Source: Gelria sp.
GTDB lineage: Bacteria; Bacillota; Syntrophomonadia; Syntrophomonadales; Syntrophomonadaceae
Assembly: GCA_012839665.1 (NCBI GenBank)
Contig: DUMX01000172.1
Coordinates: 1-6,127 of the forward strand
Reading direction: 5' to 3'
Length of the DNA stretch: 6,127 bases
The notes under the pieces were generated by a model that made no database searches, had not been told where the DNA came from, and saw only the letters and a list, made by a program, of their open reading frames with translations. How positions within the stretch are numbered: position 1 is the first letter of the stretch; each line of letters opens with the position of its first letter. This document shows positions 1 through 4,919 of this stretch, in pieces. The position numbers and the translations under genes were made by a program.

Positions 1-18
1 AATTATTGTGGAAATGCA

Positions 19-148
19 CCCTACACCCTACGGGCACACAGCAGCTTTCGGTAGGAAGTGTAGGGAACGGCCCCTGTGCCGTTCCGTCATGTTGTCGTAA
101 TACCGGTGCAACCATTTTCATTGGTGGGGTGTTCCGCACTCATGACGG
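19..148 (+). repeat. Cluster of three abutting inverted repeats (structured leader or small palindromic element)
   Basis: Three perfect 8-base inverted repeats follow one another: CCCTACAC at 19-26 with GTGTAGGG at 58-65; GGAACGGC at 64-71 with GCCGTTCC at 78-85 (6-base loop); and CCGTCATG at 84-91 with CATGACGG at 141-148. Adjacent arms overlap by two bases, so the helices could nearly stack as RNA. No T-run follows the strong central hairpin, so it is not a typical intrinsic terminator. The stretch could be the structured 5' leader of the downstream aldolase gene or a dispersed palindromic element. The window cannot tell these apart. No protein-coding gene is convincing in 1-186. Confidence 0.5.
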
Positions 149-186
149 GTTAATACGAAAGCAGATAAAACTTGGGAAGTGAATAA

Positions 187-840
187 GTGGTGCAGTATTT
201 AGAAGAGAGACAGGCGGTATTAAATTGTGCTCGGGAAATATATTCTTCCGGTATGGTTACCGGGACCTGGGGGAATGTCAGTATAAGGGTTACAGGTAAA
301 AAACTTATGCTAATAACTCCCAGCGGTATGGATTACCAAACCCTGGAACCGGAAGACCTGGTATTGTTGGACCTTAACGGTCAGATAGTGGAAGGGAAAT
401 ACCAGCCTTCTATTGAAGCTGGGTTACACCTGGGAATTTACCAGCAGCGCCCTGATATTAATGCTGTGGTTCATGTACACAGCCCTTATGCGGTTGCTTT
501 TGCGGTAGCCCGGAAAAACATTCCGGTAATATTGGAAGAGACGGCTCAGGTAGTAGGACATGAGGTGGAAGTAGCCCGTTATGCCCACTGTGGTTCGCAA
601 CAATTAGCGGATATTGCGGTACAGGCCCTGGGTGATAAAAAAAAGGCATTGCTGTTGGCAAACCATGGGCTTATTACACTGGGGGAAGACCTTACGGAAG
701 CCCTGAAGGTATCTTATATTGTTGAAAAAACCGCTATGATTAGCATATACGCCAGTACTCTGGGGACAATACATTCCCTATCCCCGGAGGATGTTTCCTT
801 TCTTAACCAGAGCTTTAAGAACTATGGACAGGAAAAATAA
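187..840 (+). CDS. Class II aldolase/adducin family protein (fuculose-phosphate aldolase type)
   Basis: This is a 217-residue, zinc-dependent class II sugar-phosphate aldolase of the FucA/AraD/MtnB fold, about the usual family length. Visible motifs are TGTWGNVS near residues 25-32 and TPSG near 44-47 (phosphate-binding segments), Glu77 in SIEAGLH as the likely catalytic acid, the zinc ligands His96 and His98 in VVHVHSP, and the third His160 in ANHGL. It is soluble, with no signal peptide. Start: GTG at 187 or the next codon, GTG at 190, both behind the Shine-Dalgarno-like GGAAGTG at 175-181; 190 has the more usual spacing. The gene ends 21 bases before the mtaD start. Beside an MTA/SAH deaminase, a likely substrate is 5-methylthioribulose-1-phosphate or 5-deoxyribulose-1-phosphate, cleaved to dihydroxyacetone phosphate and an aldehyde. 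That is inference; L-fuculose-1-phosphate or another sugar phosphate cannot be excluded. The family call is firm, the substrate is not. Confidence 0.9.
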   Translation: MVQYLEERQAVLNCAREIYSSGMVTGTWGNVSIRVTGKKLMLITPSGMDYQTLEPEDLVLLDLNGQIVEGKYQPSIEAGLHLGIYQQRPDINAVVHVHSPYAVAFAVARKNIPVILEETAQVVGHEVEVARYAHCGSQQLADIAVQALGDKKKALLLANHGLITLGEDLTEALKVSYIVEKTAMISIYASTLGTIHSLSPEDVSFLNQSFKNYGQEK

Positions 841-861
841 TTGCAAAAGGGGGCTGACCCG

Positions 862-2154
862 GTGAAGATTTTATTGGATAACATTGGTTTAATATCGATG
901 AGTGGAGAGAAGGCTTATGTTGAAAATGCTTATCTCGTAATTGAGGGGCAGTATATTAAAGAAGTAGGAGAAGGTCCTGCTCCTGCCGGGGAATATAACC
1001 AGGTAATTGATGGTCAAGACCGGGTGGTATTACCCGGGTTTATTAACACCCATACTCATGCTGCCATGACCTTGCTGCGCGGCTATGCTGACGACATGCC
1101 TTTAATGGATTGGCTGGAAAACAAAATATGGCCACTGGAAGCAAAACTGACTGCTGATGATGTGTACTGGGGAACTATGTTGGCTATAACCGAAATGATA
1201 AGAACAGGTACTGTCTGTTTTTCTGATATGTACTTTTTTATGGACGCTGTAGCTCAGGCTGTGGGAAAAAGCGGTATTAGAGCCGTTCTTTCTCGGGGTA
1301 TGGTAGGGGTAGGGCCAGAAAGTGAACTGGCTTTCAGTGAGAGCCGGGAAATGGTAGACAAATGGCATAATGCCTGCAATGGCCGGATTACCTGCAGGTT
1401 AGGCCCTCATGCTCCGTATACCTGTTTGCCTGATTACCTGGAGCGGGTGATGGACCTGGGTGACGAACTGGGAGTAGGTATACACATACATATAGCTGAA
1501 ACCCGGGGCGAGTTTGAAGACATGCAGCGATTATATGGCAATACGCCGGTAGCTCACCTGAATAAGCTGGGATTGTTTGAACGCCCGGTTTTGGCAGCTC
1601 ATTGTGTTCATCTTACCAGTGAGGATATAGAGATTCTAAAAGCAAAAGAGGTAGGGGTAGCCCATAATCCGGAAAGCAACATGAAGCTGGCCAGCGGTAT
1701 CGCTCCCGTACAGCAAATGCTGGATGCCGGTATCAGAGTGGCTCTGGGAACCGACGGGGCTTCCAGCAATAACAATCTGGATATGTTACAGGAAATGCGC
1801 AGTGCTTCTTATTTACAAAAGGTACATTTAATGGACCCCACTGTTATTCCCGCTTACCAGGCTCTGCAAATGGCTACCACAAACGGCGCCATAGCTCTGG
1901 GATTAGACCATGAAATCGGACAGTTAAAGTCCGGGTATAAAGCAGACATGATAATTATGAGTTTTAAACAACCCCATATGTTACCGGTATATGATCCTAT
2001 GGCTAATATAGTCTACGCAGCTCAAGCCTCCGATGTGGAAACAGTCATAGTGGATGGCAATATTCTGATGCAAGACCGGGTTATAAAAGCTTTTGATGAA
2101 GAAGAAGTACTATCCAAAGCCCGTGAAACTGCTTTAGGCTTGGTAGCGAAATAA
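862..2154 (+). CDS. mtaD: 5'-methylthioadenosine/S-adenosylhomocysteine deaminase
   Basis: A cytoplasmic amidohydrolase of 430 residues in the MtaD/TM0936 family. It converts the adenine of methylthioadenosine, SAH and often 5'-deoxyadenosine to hypoxanthine, releasing ammonia. Numbered from the GTG start, the metal and catalytic residues are His64 and His66 in NTHTHAAM, His210 and Glu213 in HIHIAET, His247 in AAHCVH, and Asp298 in LGTDGASSNN. An N-terminal beta-sandwich strand segment and a C-terminal GYKADMII segment complete the two-part amidohydrolase fold. Start: GTG at 862 is preferred because AAAGGGGG at 846-853 sits 8 bases upstream. The in-frame TTG at 841 would put that ribosome site inside the gene and add seven unconserved residues. 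It follows the aldolase by 21 bases and precedes mobB by 22, so the three are probably cotranscribed. Related guanine or chlorohydrolase family members are a less likely identity. Confidence 0.9.
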   Translation: MKILLDNIGLISMSGEKAYVENAYLVIEGQYIKEVGEGPAPAGEYNQVIDGQDRVVLPGFINTHTHAAMTLLRGYADDMPLMDWLENKIWPLEAKLTADDVYWGTMLAITEMIRTGTVCFSDMYFFMDAVAQAVGKSGIRAVLSRGMVGVGPESELAFSESREMVDKWHNACNGRITCRLGPHAPYTCLPDYLERVMDLGDELGVGIHIHIAETRGEFEDMQRLYGNTPVAHLNKLGLFERPVLAAHCVHLTSEDIEILKAKEVGVAHNPESNMKLASGIAPVQQMLDAGIRVALGTDGASSNNNLDMLQEMRSASYLQKVHLMDPTVIPAYQALQMATTNGAIALGLDHEIGQLKSGYKADMIIMSFKQPHMLPVYDPMANIVYAAQASDVETVIVDGNILMQDRVIKAFDEEEVLSKARETALGLVAK

Positions 2155-2176
2155 TACATGGTAAAGGGGTGATTAC

Positions 2177-2662
2177 ATGGCACCAATTATCTCATTTGTG
2201 GGTAAGCATAATTCGGGTAAAACTACTTTACTTACTGGTGTTGTAAATAAATTAGAGCAACGGGGAATTAAGACTGCTGTAATCAAACATGCTCATAAAG
2301 GCCTGGATTTACCAGGTAACTTTGATTCTGACCGGCTATTTGCTGCCGGTGCCAGCATTGTTTATGCTTCCTCTCCGGAGTTTTCTCTTATATATCGCAG
2401 AAACCAGGAGGAATGGAGTATAGAACAAATCTATGCTCAAATTGCCAATGATGTTGACCTGATCATTACTGAGGGTTTTAAAGGGAAAAATTTTCCTAAA
2501 ATAGAGGTGCTGCGACGAGAAATCAGTACTTCTACATTGGAAATAACTAATGTACTGGCCCGGGTTGCAGATTTCCCTCTAAAAGACCTTGTGCCCACTT
2601 TTACCTTCAATCAGCAGGAGGAATTAATTGCTTTTATCCTGGAATATTTGGAGATGAAGTAA
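2177..2662 (+). CDS. mobB: Molybdopterin-guanine dinucleotide biosynthesis GTPase MobB
   Basis: A 161-residue P-loop GTPase of the MobB family, full length for the compact form. The Walker A loop is GKHNSGKTT at residues 9-17. The family-typical KHAHKGLDLPG stretch, followed by DSDR and AAGA (about residues 38-60), and the Walker B-like DLIITEGFKG (about 94-103) are all present. MobB assists MobA in attaching GMP to molybdopterin to form the (bis-)MGD cofactor of Mo/W enzymes such as formate dehydrogenase. The ATG at 2177 has a good ribosome site, AAAGGGGTGAT at 2163-2173. It is the last gene before a strong terminator, so it appears transcribed with mtaD rather than with the formate dehydrogenase genes 510 bases downstream. 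The functional link to fdhA is nevertheless obvious. No mobA is visible in this window. Confidence 0.9.
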   Translation: MAPIISFVGKHNSGKTTLLTGVVNKLEQRGIKTAVIKHAHKGLDLPGNFDSDRLFAAGASIVYASSPEFSLIYRRNQEEWSIEQIYAQIANDVDLIITEGFKGKNFPKIEVLRREISTSTLEITNVLARVADFPLKDLVPTFTFNQQEELIAFILEYLEMK

Positions 2663-2722
2663 ATTGCTATTTACCCGGCACTCAACCCATTTCATTCAGA
2701 TTAATAGAGTTTACCACCTGTA

Positions 2723-2754
2723 TCCCTCGGTTTAGATTTTTTCAAACCGAGGGG
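2723..2754 (+). terminator. Rho-independent terminator after mobB
   Basis: A perfect 10-bp stem pairs CCCTCGGTTT (2724-2733) with AAACCGAGGG (2744-2753) around a 10-base loop, extended by a T-G wobble at 2723/2754. It is followed by the T-rich tail TTGTCGTTTTATG, which is imperfect but T-rich. It lies 61 bases past the mobB stop and separates the aldolase-mtaD-mobB run from the formate dehydrogenase operon. Confidence 0.85.
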
Positions 2755-2777
2755 TTGTCGTTTTATGTTGTACCCTG

Positions 2778-2786
2778 TGTTAAAAT
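2778..2786 (+). promoter_or_regulatory. Candidate extended -10 promoter element
   Basis: TGTTAAAAT matches the extended -10 pattern TGnTATAAT with one mismatch in the hexamer. No good -35 is spaced correctly; TTGTCG at 2755-2760 is 20 bases away, which is too far. It lies just past the terminator. Transcription from it would start near 2793, at the first arm of the inverted repeat at 2792-2817, leaving a leader of about 380 bases before nuoE. Confidence 0.25.
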
Positions 2787-2791
2787 ATAGG

Positions 2792-2817
2792 GGAAAGTAT
2801 TGATAATTCTACTTTCC
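2792..2817 (+). repeat. Perfect 8-bp inverted repeat, possible operator or 5' hairpin
   Basis: GGAAAGTA (2792-2799) is perfectly complementary to TACTTTCC (2810-2817) across a 10-base spacer. A flanking GTACC (2770-2774) and GGTAC (2818-2822) give a further 5-base match outside it. No T-run follows, so it is not a terminator. Its place just downstream of a -10-like word fits an operator or a stabilising 5' RNA hairpin; no specific regulator is recognised. Confidence 0.45.
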
Positions 2818-2875
2818 GGTACGCTTTTAGATGCAGGGCTGCAGTTACTATATTTCGATTGGACTATAAAAACAA

Positions 2876-2889
2876 ATTATATTAATGAT
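2876..2889 (+). repeat. 14-base direct repeat, copy 1
   Basis: ATTATATTAATGAT occurs here and again, identically, at 3030-3043, 154 bases downstream in the same intergenic region. The word is AT-only apart from one G, so low complexity raises the chance level. An exact 14-base match inside 500 bases is still more than expected at random. Confidence 0.5.
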
Positions 2890-3029
2890 TAATACCAGGC
2901 GGTAAATAAAGGAAAAAACAAAGCCGGGTTTATAGGGACAAAAATACCGATGGAGTGTGGTTTTTAGGTATTTGGGTAAATATTATTTGCTTTTTAATTT
3001 GTTTAAATATTATGCAGGCTTCTAACCTG

Positions 3030-3043
3030 ATTATATTAATGAT
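3030..3043 (+). repeat. 14-base direct repeat, copy 2
   Basis: Second exact copy of ATTATATTAATGAT (first at 2876-2889). This copy begins the AT-rich loop enclosed by the broken inverted repeat GGCTTC/CCTG (3017-3029) with CAGG/GAAGCC (3069-3085), about 130 bases before the nuoE start. Confidence 0.5.
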
Positions 3044-3154
3044 AAGTAGTAATTATAGTTATGATAAACAGGAAGGAAGGAAGCCCTTGCGTATTGAATA
3101 TATACAATGGTGAATTATGTAGTCATAGTTTTTTTAAGTAGATTTATTTTATAG

Positions 3155-3164
3155 AAGGAGGTGA
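3155..3164 (+). promoter_or_regulatory. Strong ribosome binding site of nuoE
   Basis: AAGGAGGTGA is fully complementary to the 3' end of Firmicute 16S rRNA and lies 8 bases before the GTG at 3173. It fixes GTG as the nuoE start and predicts efficient translation of the first operon gene. Confidence 0.85.
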
Positions 3165-3172
3165 ATTAGATA

Positions 3173-3619
3173 GTGGCCAATTACAAAGACATAATTGACA
3201 ATTGTAAGTCTACCAAAGGGGGAATTATAGAAGCTTTTCATGCCCTGCAGGAAGAGTTTAACTATATTCCCCAGGAGGCCCTAACAGAAGCTGCCAGGGT
3301 CTTTGGCCTGTCAGAAGCCCAGGCTTACGGGGTGGCAACCTTTTATTCTTACCTGTCGGTAGAGCAAAGGGGGAAATATATTATTCGCATGTGCGAAAGT
3401 GCCCCCTGCCATGTCGCTGGTGCAGATGAGGTAATAAAGGCCATGGAAGATTACCTGGGGATTAAAGTCGGTGAAACTACTGCTGACGGTAAATTTACCC
3501 TGGAACTGTGCGAGTGTATCGGTCAGTGCCAGGCTACTCCAGTAATAAGCGTTAACAGCAAGCCAATTTTCAATGTTACAGCCCAGCAGATACCAGAAAT
3601 ATTGGGACAGTATAAATAG
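3173..3619 (+). CDS. nuoE: NuoE-like [2Fe-2S] subunit of NAD-linked formate dehydrogenase
   Basis: A 148-residue thioredoxin-like ferredoxin subunit of the NuoE/HydC/FdhG family, typical in length for the stand-alone form. The N-terminal helical part (about residues 1-65, with the family phrase GVATFYSY) precedes the thioredoxin-like [2Fe-2S] domain. The cluster ligands are Cys74 and Cys79 in CESAPC, then Cys115 and Cys119 in CIGQC. Cys113 is an extra, non-ligand cysteine. It probably passes electrons within a NuoE-NuoF-FdhA complex in the cytoplasm; there is no signal peptide or membrane segment. GTG start chosen for the perfect ribosome site upstream. It is the first gene of the operon, 50 bases before nuoF. 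The same family serves complex I and [FeFe] hydrogenases, so the assignment to formate dehydrogenase rests on the adjacent fdhA. Confidence 0.92.
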   Translation: MANYKDIIDNCKSTKGGIIEAFHALQEEFNYIPQEALTEAARVFGLSEAQAYGVATFYSYLSVEQRGKYIIRMCESAPCHVAGADEVIKAMEDYLGIKVGETTADGKFTLELCECIGQCQATPVISVNSKPIFNVTAQQIPEILGQYK

Positions 3620-3647
3620 CGCGCCTATAGATAAAAAGAAGCGCGTT
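3618..3647 (+). promoter_or_regulatory. Small intercistronic hairpin between nuoE and nuoF
   Basis: CGCGC (3620-3624) pairs with GCGCG (3641-3645), and the stem extends by a G-U and an A-U pair to seven base pairs over a 16-base loop. Two further T residues follow. It overlaps the nuoE stop codon. It may be an RNA stability or processing element or a weak attenuator; the T-run is too short for a convincing terminator. Confidence 0.35.
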
Positions 3648-3669
3648 TTGGGAAAAAGAAAGGGATGGT

Positions 3670-4896
3670 ATGAATATGGCTGAAGAGATGCGAGTCTTGC
3701 TCGAGTACGCCGACAAAATTAATCCTGAAAGTGCTGAAGACTATATAAAAGTCGGCGGTTACGAGGGACTTAAAAAAGCTCGCTCAATGGAAAGAAAAGA
3801 CCTCATAGATGAGGTTAAACGTTCCGGTCTGCGAGGCCGGGGTGGAGCCGGGTTTAATGCCGGAATGAAATGGAGTTTTGTACCTCAGGATGTTCCGGTA
3901 AAATACGTAGTATGTAATCTGGATGAAGGTGAACCCGGAACTTATAAAGATAGAATGATATGCCAAAAGAATGCCCAGGCATTGCTGGAAGGCATGGCTA
4001 TTTGTGGTCATGCTATTGATTCTAACCAGGGCTATATCTACTGCCGGGGTGAGTACCCCTTTGTAGTAGAACTATTAAAAAATGCTATTGCCAGTGCTAA
4101 AAGCAGTGGCGTACTGGAAGATTTTGACATAGAAGTTAGAATGGGAGCAGGGGCTTATGTTTGCGGAGAAGAAACAGCCCTGATAGAGTCCATTGAAGGA
4201 CATCGTGGAGAACCAAGATTTAAGCCTCCATTTCCTGGAGTTGAAGGTCTATGGGGTGCCCCCACAGTGGTAAACAATGTGGAAACTTTGGCCTGTTTGC
4301 CATATATACTGGTAAACGGTGCCGACTGGTTTGCCGGTATTGGTGCCGAAAAATACCCCGGTACCAAGATTCTTACCTTGACCGGCGATATTAACAATCC
4401 CACCTATTTCGAAGTGCCTACTAATTATACCCTGCGTGATGTCATCTACAAGCTTGGCGGAGGAATTAAAAACGGCAAGAAATTTAAAGCGGTTCAGGTT
4501 GGAGGTACATCGGGAGCTTTTATTCCCGAGCAGAACCTGGATACTCCGATTGATTTTGATTCCATGAGTGCTATTGGGGCAGCTCTGGGTTCAGGCGCCG
4601 TTCTAGTTCTGGATGAAACTCGCGATATAGTAGATGTTGTTACCAGGATATCCAAATTCTTTGAACATGAATCTTGTGGTAAATGTAATCCCTGTCGGGA
4701 AGGTACTTTCCGCTGCCGTGAGATGATGGAGAAGATTAACTCCGGCAAAGGCAGTGAGAACGATATGGATAATATACTTCTGCTGTCCAGGGTCATGCAA
4801 AAAGCAGCACTTTGTGGGTTGGGACAGGCAGCACCAATTCCCATAGAATCAACTATTAAGCATTTCCGCCATGAATATATGCGGAAAGTGCTATAA
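3670..4896 (+). CDS. nuoF: NuoF-like FMN/NADH-binding subunit of formate dehydrogenase
   Basis: A 408-residue flavoprotein subunit of the NuoF/HydB family that exchanges electrons with NAD(H) through FMN. The glycine-rich nucleotide site GLRGRGGAGF is at about residues 53-62, the FMN-associated CNLDEGEPGTYKDR at 82-95, and GAGAYVCGEETA at 159-170. The N3-type [4Fe-4S] cluster ligands are Cys336, Cys339 and Cys342 in ESCGKCNPCREGT, with Cys382 in LCGLG. It is the minimal form: it has neither the N-terminal thioredoxin-like [2Fe-2S] domain nor the C-terminal two-[4Fe-4S] ferredoxin domain found in the roughly 600-residue HydB proteins of bifurcating hydrogenases. Start: ATG at 3670, behind GAAAGGGAT; ATG at 3676 is also in frame but poorly spaced. 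It is followed by fdhA after 23 bases. Its partner identity comes from the neighbours, since NuoF of complex I looks alike. Confidence 0.93.
   Translation: MNMAEEMRVLLEYADKINPESAEDYIKVGGYEGLKKARSMERKDLIDEVKRSGLRGRGGAGFNAGMKWSFVPQDVPVKYVVCNLDEGEPGTYKDRMICQKNAQALLEGMAICGHAIDSNQGYIYCRGEYPFVVELLKNAIASAKSSGVLEDFDIEVRMGAGAYVCGEETALIESIEGHRGEPRFKPPFPGVEGLWGAPTVVNNVETLACLPYILVNGADWFAGIGAEKYPGTKILTLTGDINNPTYFEVPTNYTLRDVIYKLGGGIKNGKKFKAVQVGGTSGAFIPEQNLDTPIDFDSMSAIGAALGSGAVLVLDETRDIVDVVTRISKFFEHESCGKCNPCREGTFRCREMMEKINSGKGSENDMDNILLLSRVMQKAALCGLGQAAPIPIESTIKHFRHEYMRKVL
4863..4887 (+). promoter_or_regulatory. Hairpin at the 3' end of nuoF
   Basis: TTTCCGC (4863-4869) and GCGGAAA (4881-4887) form a perfect 7-bp stem over an 11-base loop, extendable by CA/TG across one bulged base. 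It lies inside the last codons of nuoF, ending about 18 bases before the fdhA ribosome site. It could be an mRNA stability element or affect translational coupling. It is not a terminator, as no T-run follows. Confidence 0.35.
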
Positions 4897-4897
4897 T
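4889..4897 (+). promoter_or_regulatory. Candidate internal extended -10 promoter for fdhA
   Basis: TGCTATAAT is a perfect match to the extended -10 consensus TGnTATAAT and overlaps the nuoF stop codon. No -35 hexamer is recognisable at 16-18 bases. Initiation near 4904 would give a leader of only about 15 bases that still contains the fdhA ribosome site. It may be chance, since the overlap with nuoF's final codons constrains part of the word. Confidence 0.3.
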
Positions 4898-4905
4898 CCT
4901 TTAGG

Positions 4906-4913
4906 AAAGGAGG
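4906..4913 (+). promoter_or_regulatory. Ribosome binding site of fdhA
   Basis: AAAGGAGG lies 6 bases before the ATG at 4920 and supports that start, which also gives the expected N-terminal [2Fe-2S] ferredoxin fold. Confidence 0.85.
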
Positions 4914-4919
4914 ATAAAA

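Larger units (their letters stand above)
2755..3172 (+). other. AT-rich intergenic region upstream of the formate dehydrogenase operon
   Basis: This gap of about 420 bases holds no convincing gene; the longest ATG frame (3012-3113) is about 33 codons and lacks a ribosome site. It contains an extended -10-like word, TGTTAAAAT (2778-2786), a perfect inverted repeat at 2792-2817, two copies of a 14-base direct repeat (2876-2889 and 3030-3043), a broken inverted repeat joining 3017-3029 to 3069-3085, and a weak promoter-like pair TTGCTT (2987-2992)/TATTAT (3008-3013) with a short 15-base spacer. It ends in an excellent ribosome site for nuoE. Its length and repeats suggest regulated transcription of the operon or a structured leader. 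No known riboswitch was recognised. Confidence 0.6.

Noticed and set aside
61..170. Resemblance to a SAM-I riboswitch: AGGGAACGGCCCC, GGTGCAACC and GGTGTTCC occur in roughly the S-box order upstream of SAM-salvage genes.
   Set aside because: The P1 helix strands are not recognisable, the core words are interrupted, and a perfect 8-bp hairpin pairs bases that should be in the S-box core. A cmsearch with RF00162 would decide; a significant hit would overturn this.
3..182. Open frame on the + strand through the upstream region, possibly the end of a preceding gene.
   Set aside because: The translation has no recognisable motif and does not look like the end of mtnA, mtnP or any other expected neighbour, and the DNA is dominated by inverted repeats.
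2905..2976. CAAAGCCGGG and the AAATACC/GGTATTT pair (2942-2948/2967-2973), suggestive of a cyclic-di-GMP-I or molybdenum cofactor riboswitch.
   Set aside because: Only short words match, the second conserved helix and its tetraloop are absent, and no full aptamer can be drawn. An Rfam scan would settle it.
2974..2992. Sigma-54-like GGG...TTTGCTTTT and, at 3075-3090, GG...TTGC.
   Set aside because: The spacing between GG and GC is not the required 10 bases in either case.
2997..3014. Possible Rex site (TTTGTTTAAATATTATG) ahead of a redox operon.
   Set aside because: The second half-site does not mirror the first; it lacks the TTAACAA-type arm.
3107..3154. A 15-codon hydrophobic frame just before nuoE.
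   Set aside because: It has no ribosome site at a workable distance, and its hydrophobicity follows simply from the T-rich sequence.
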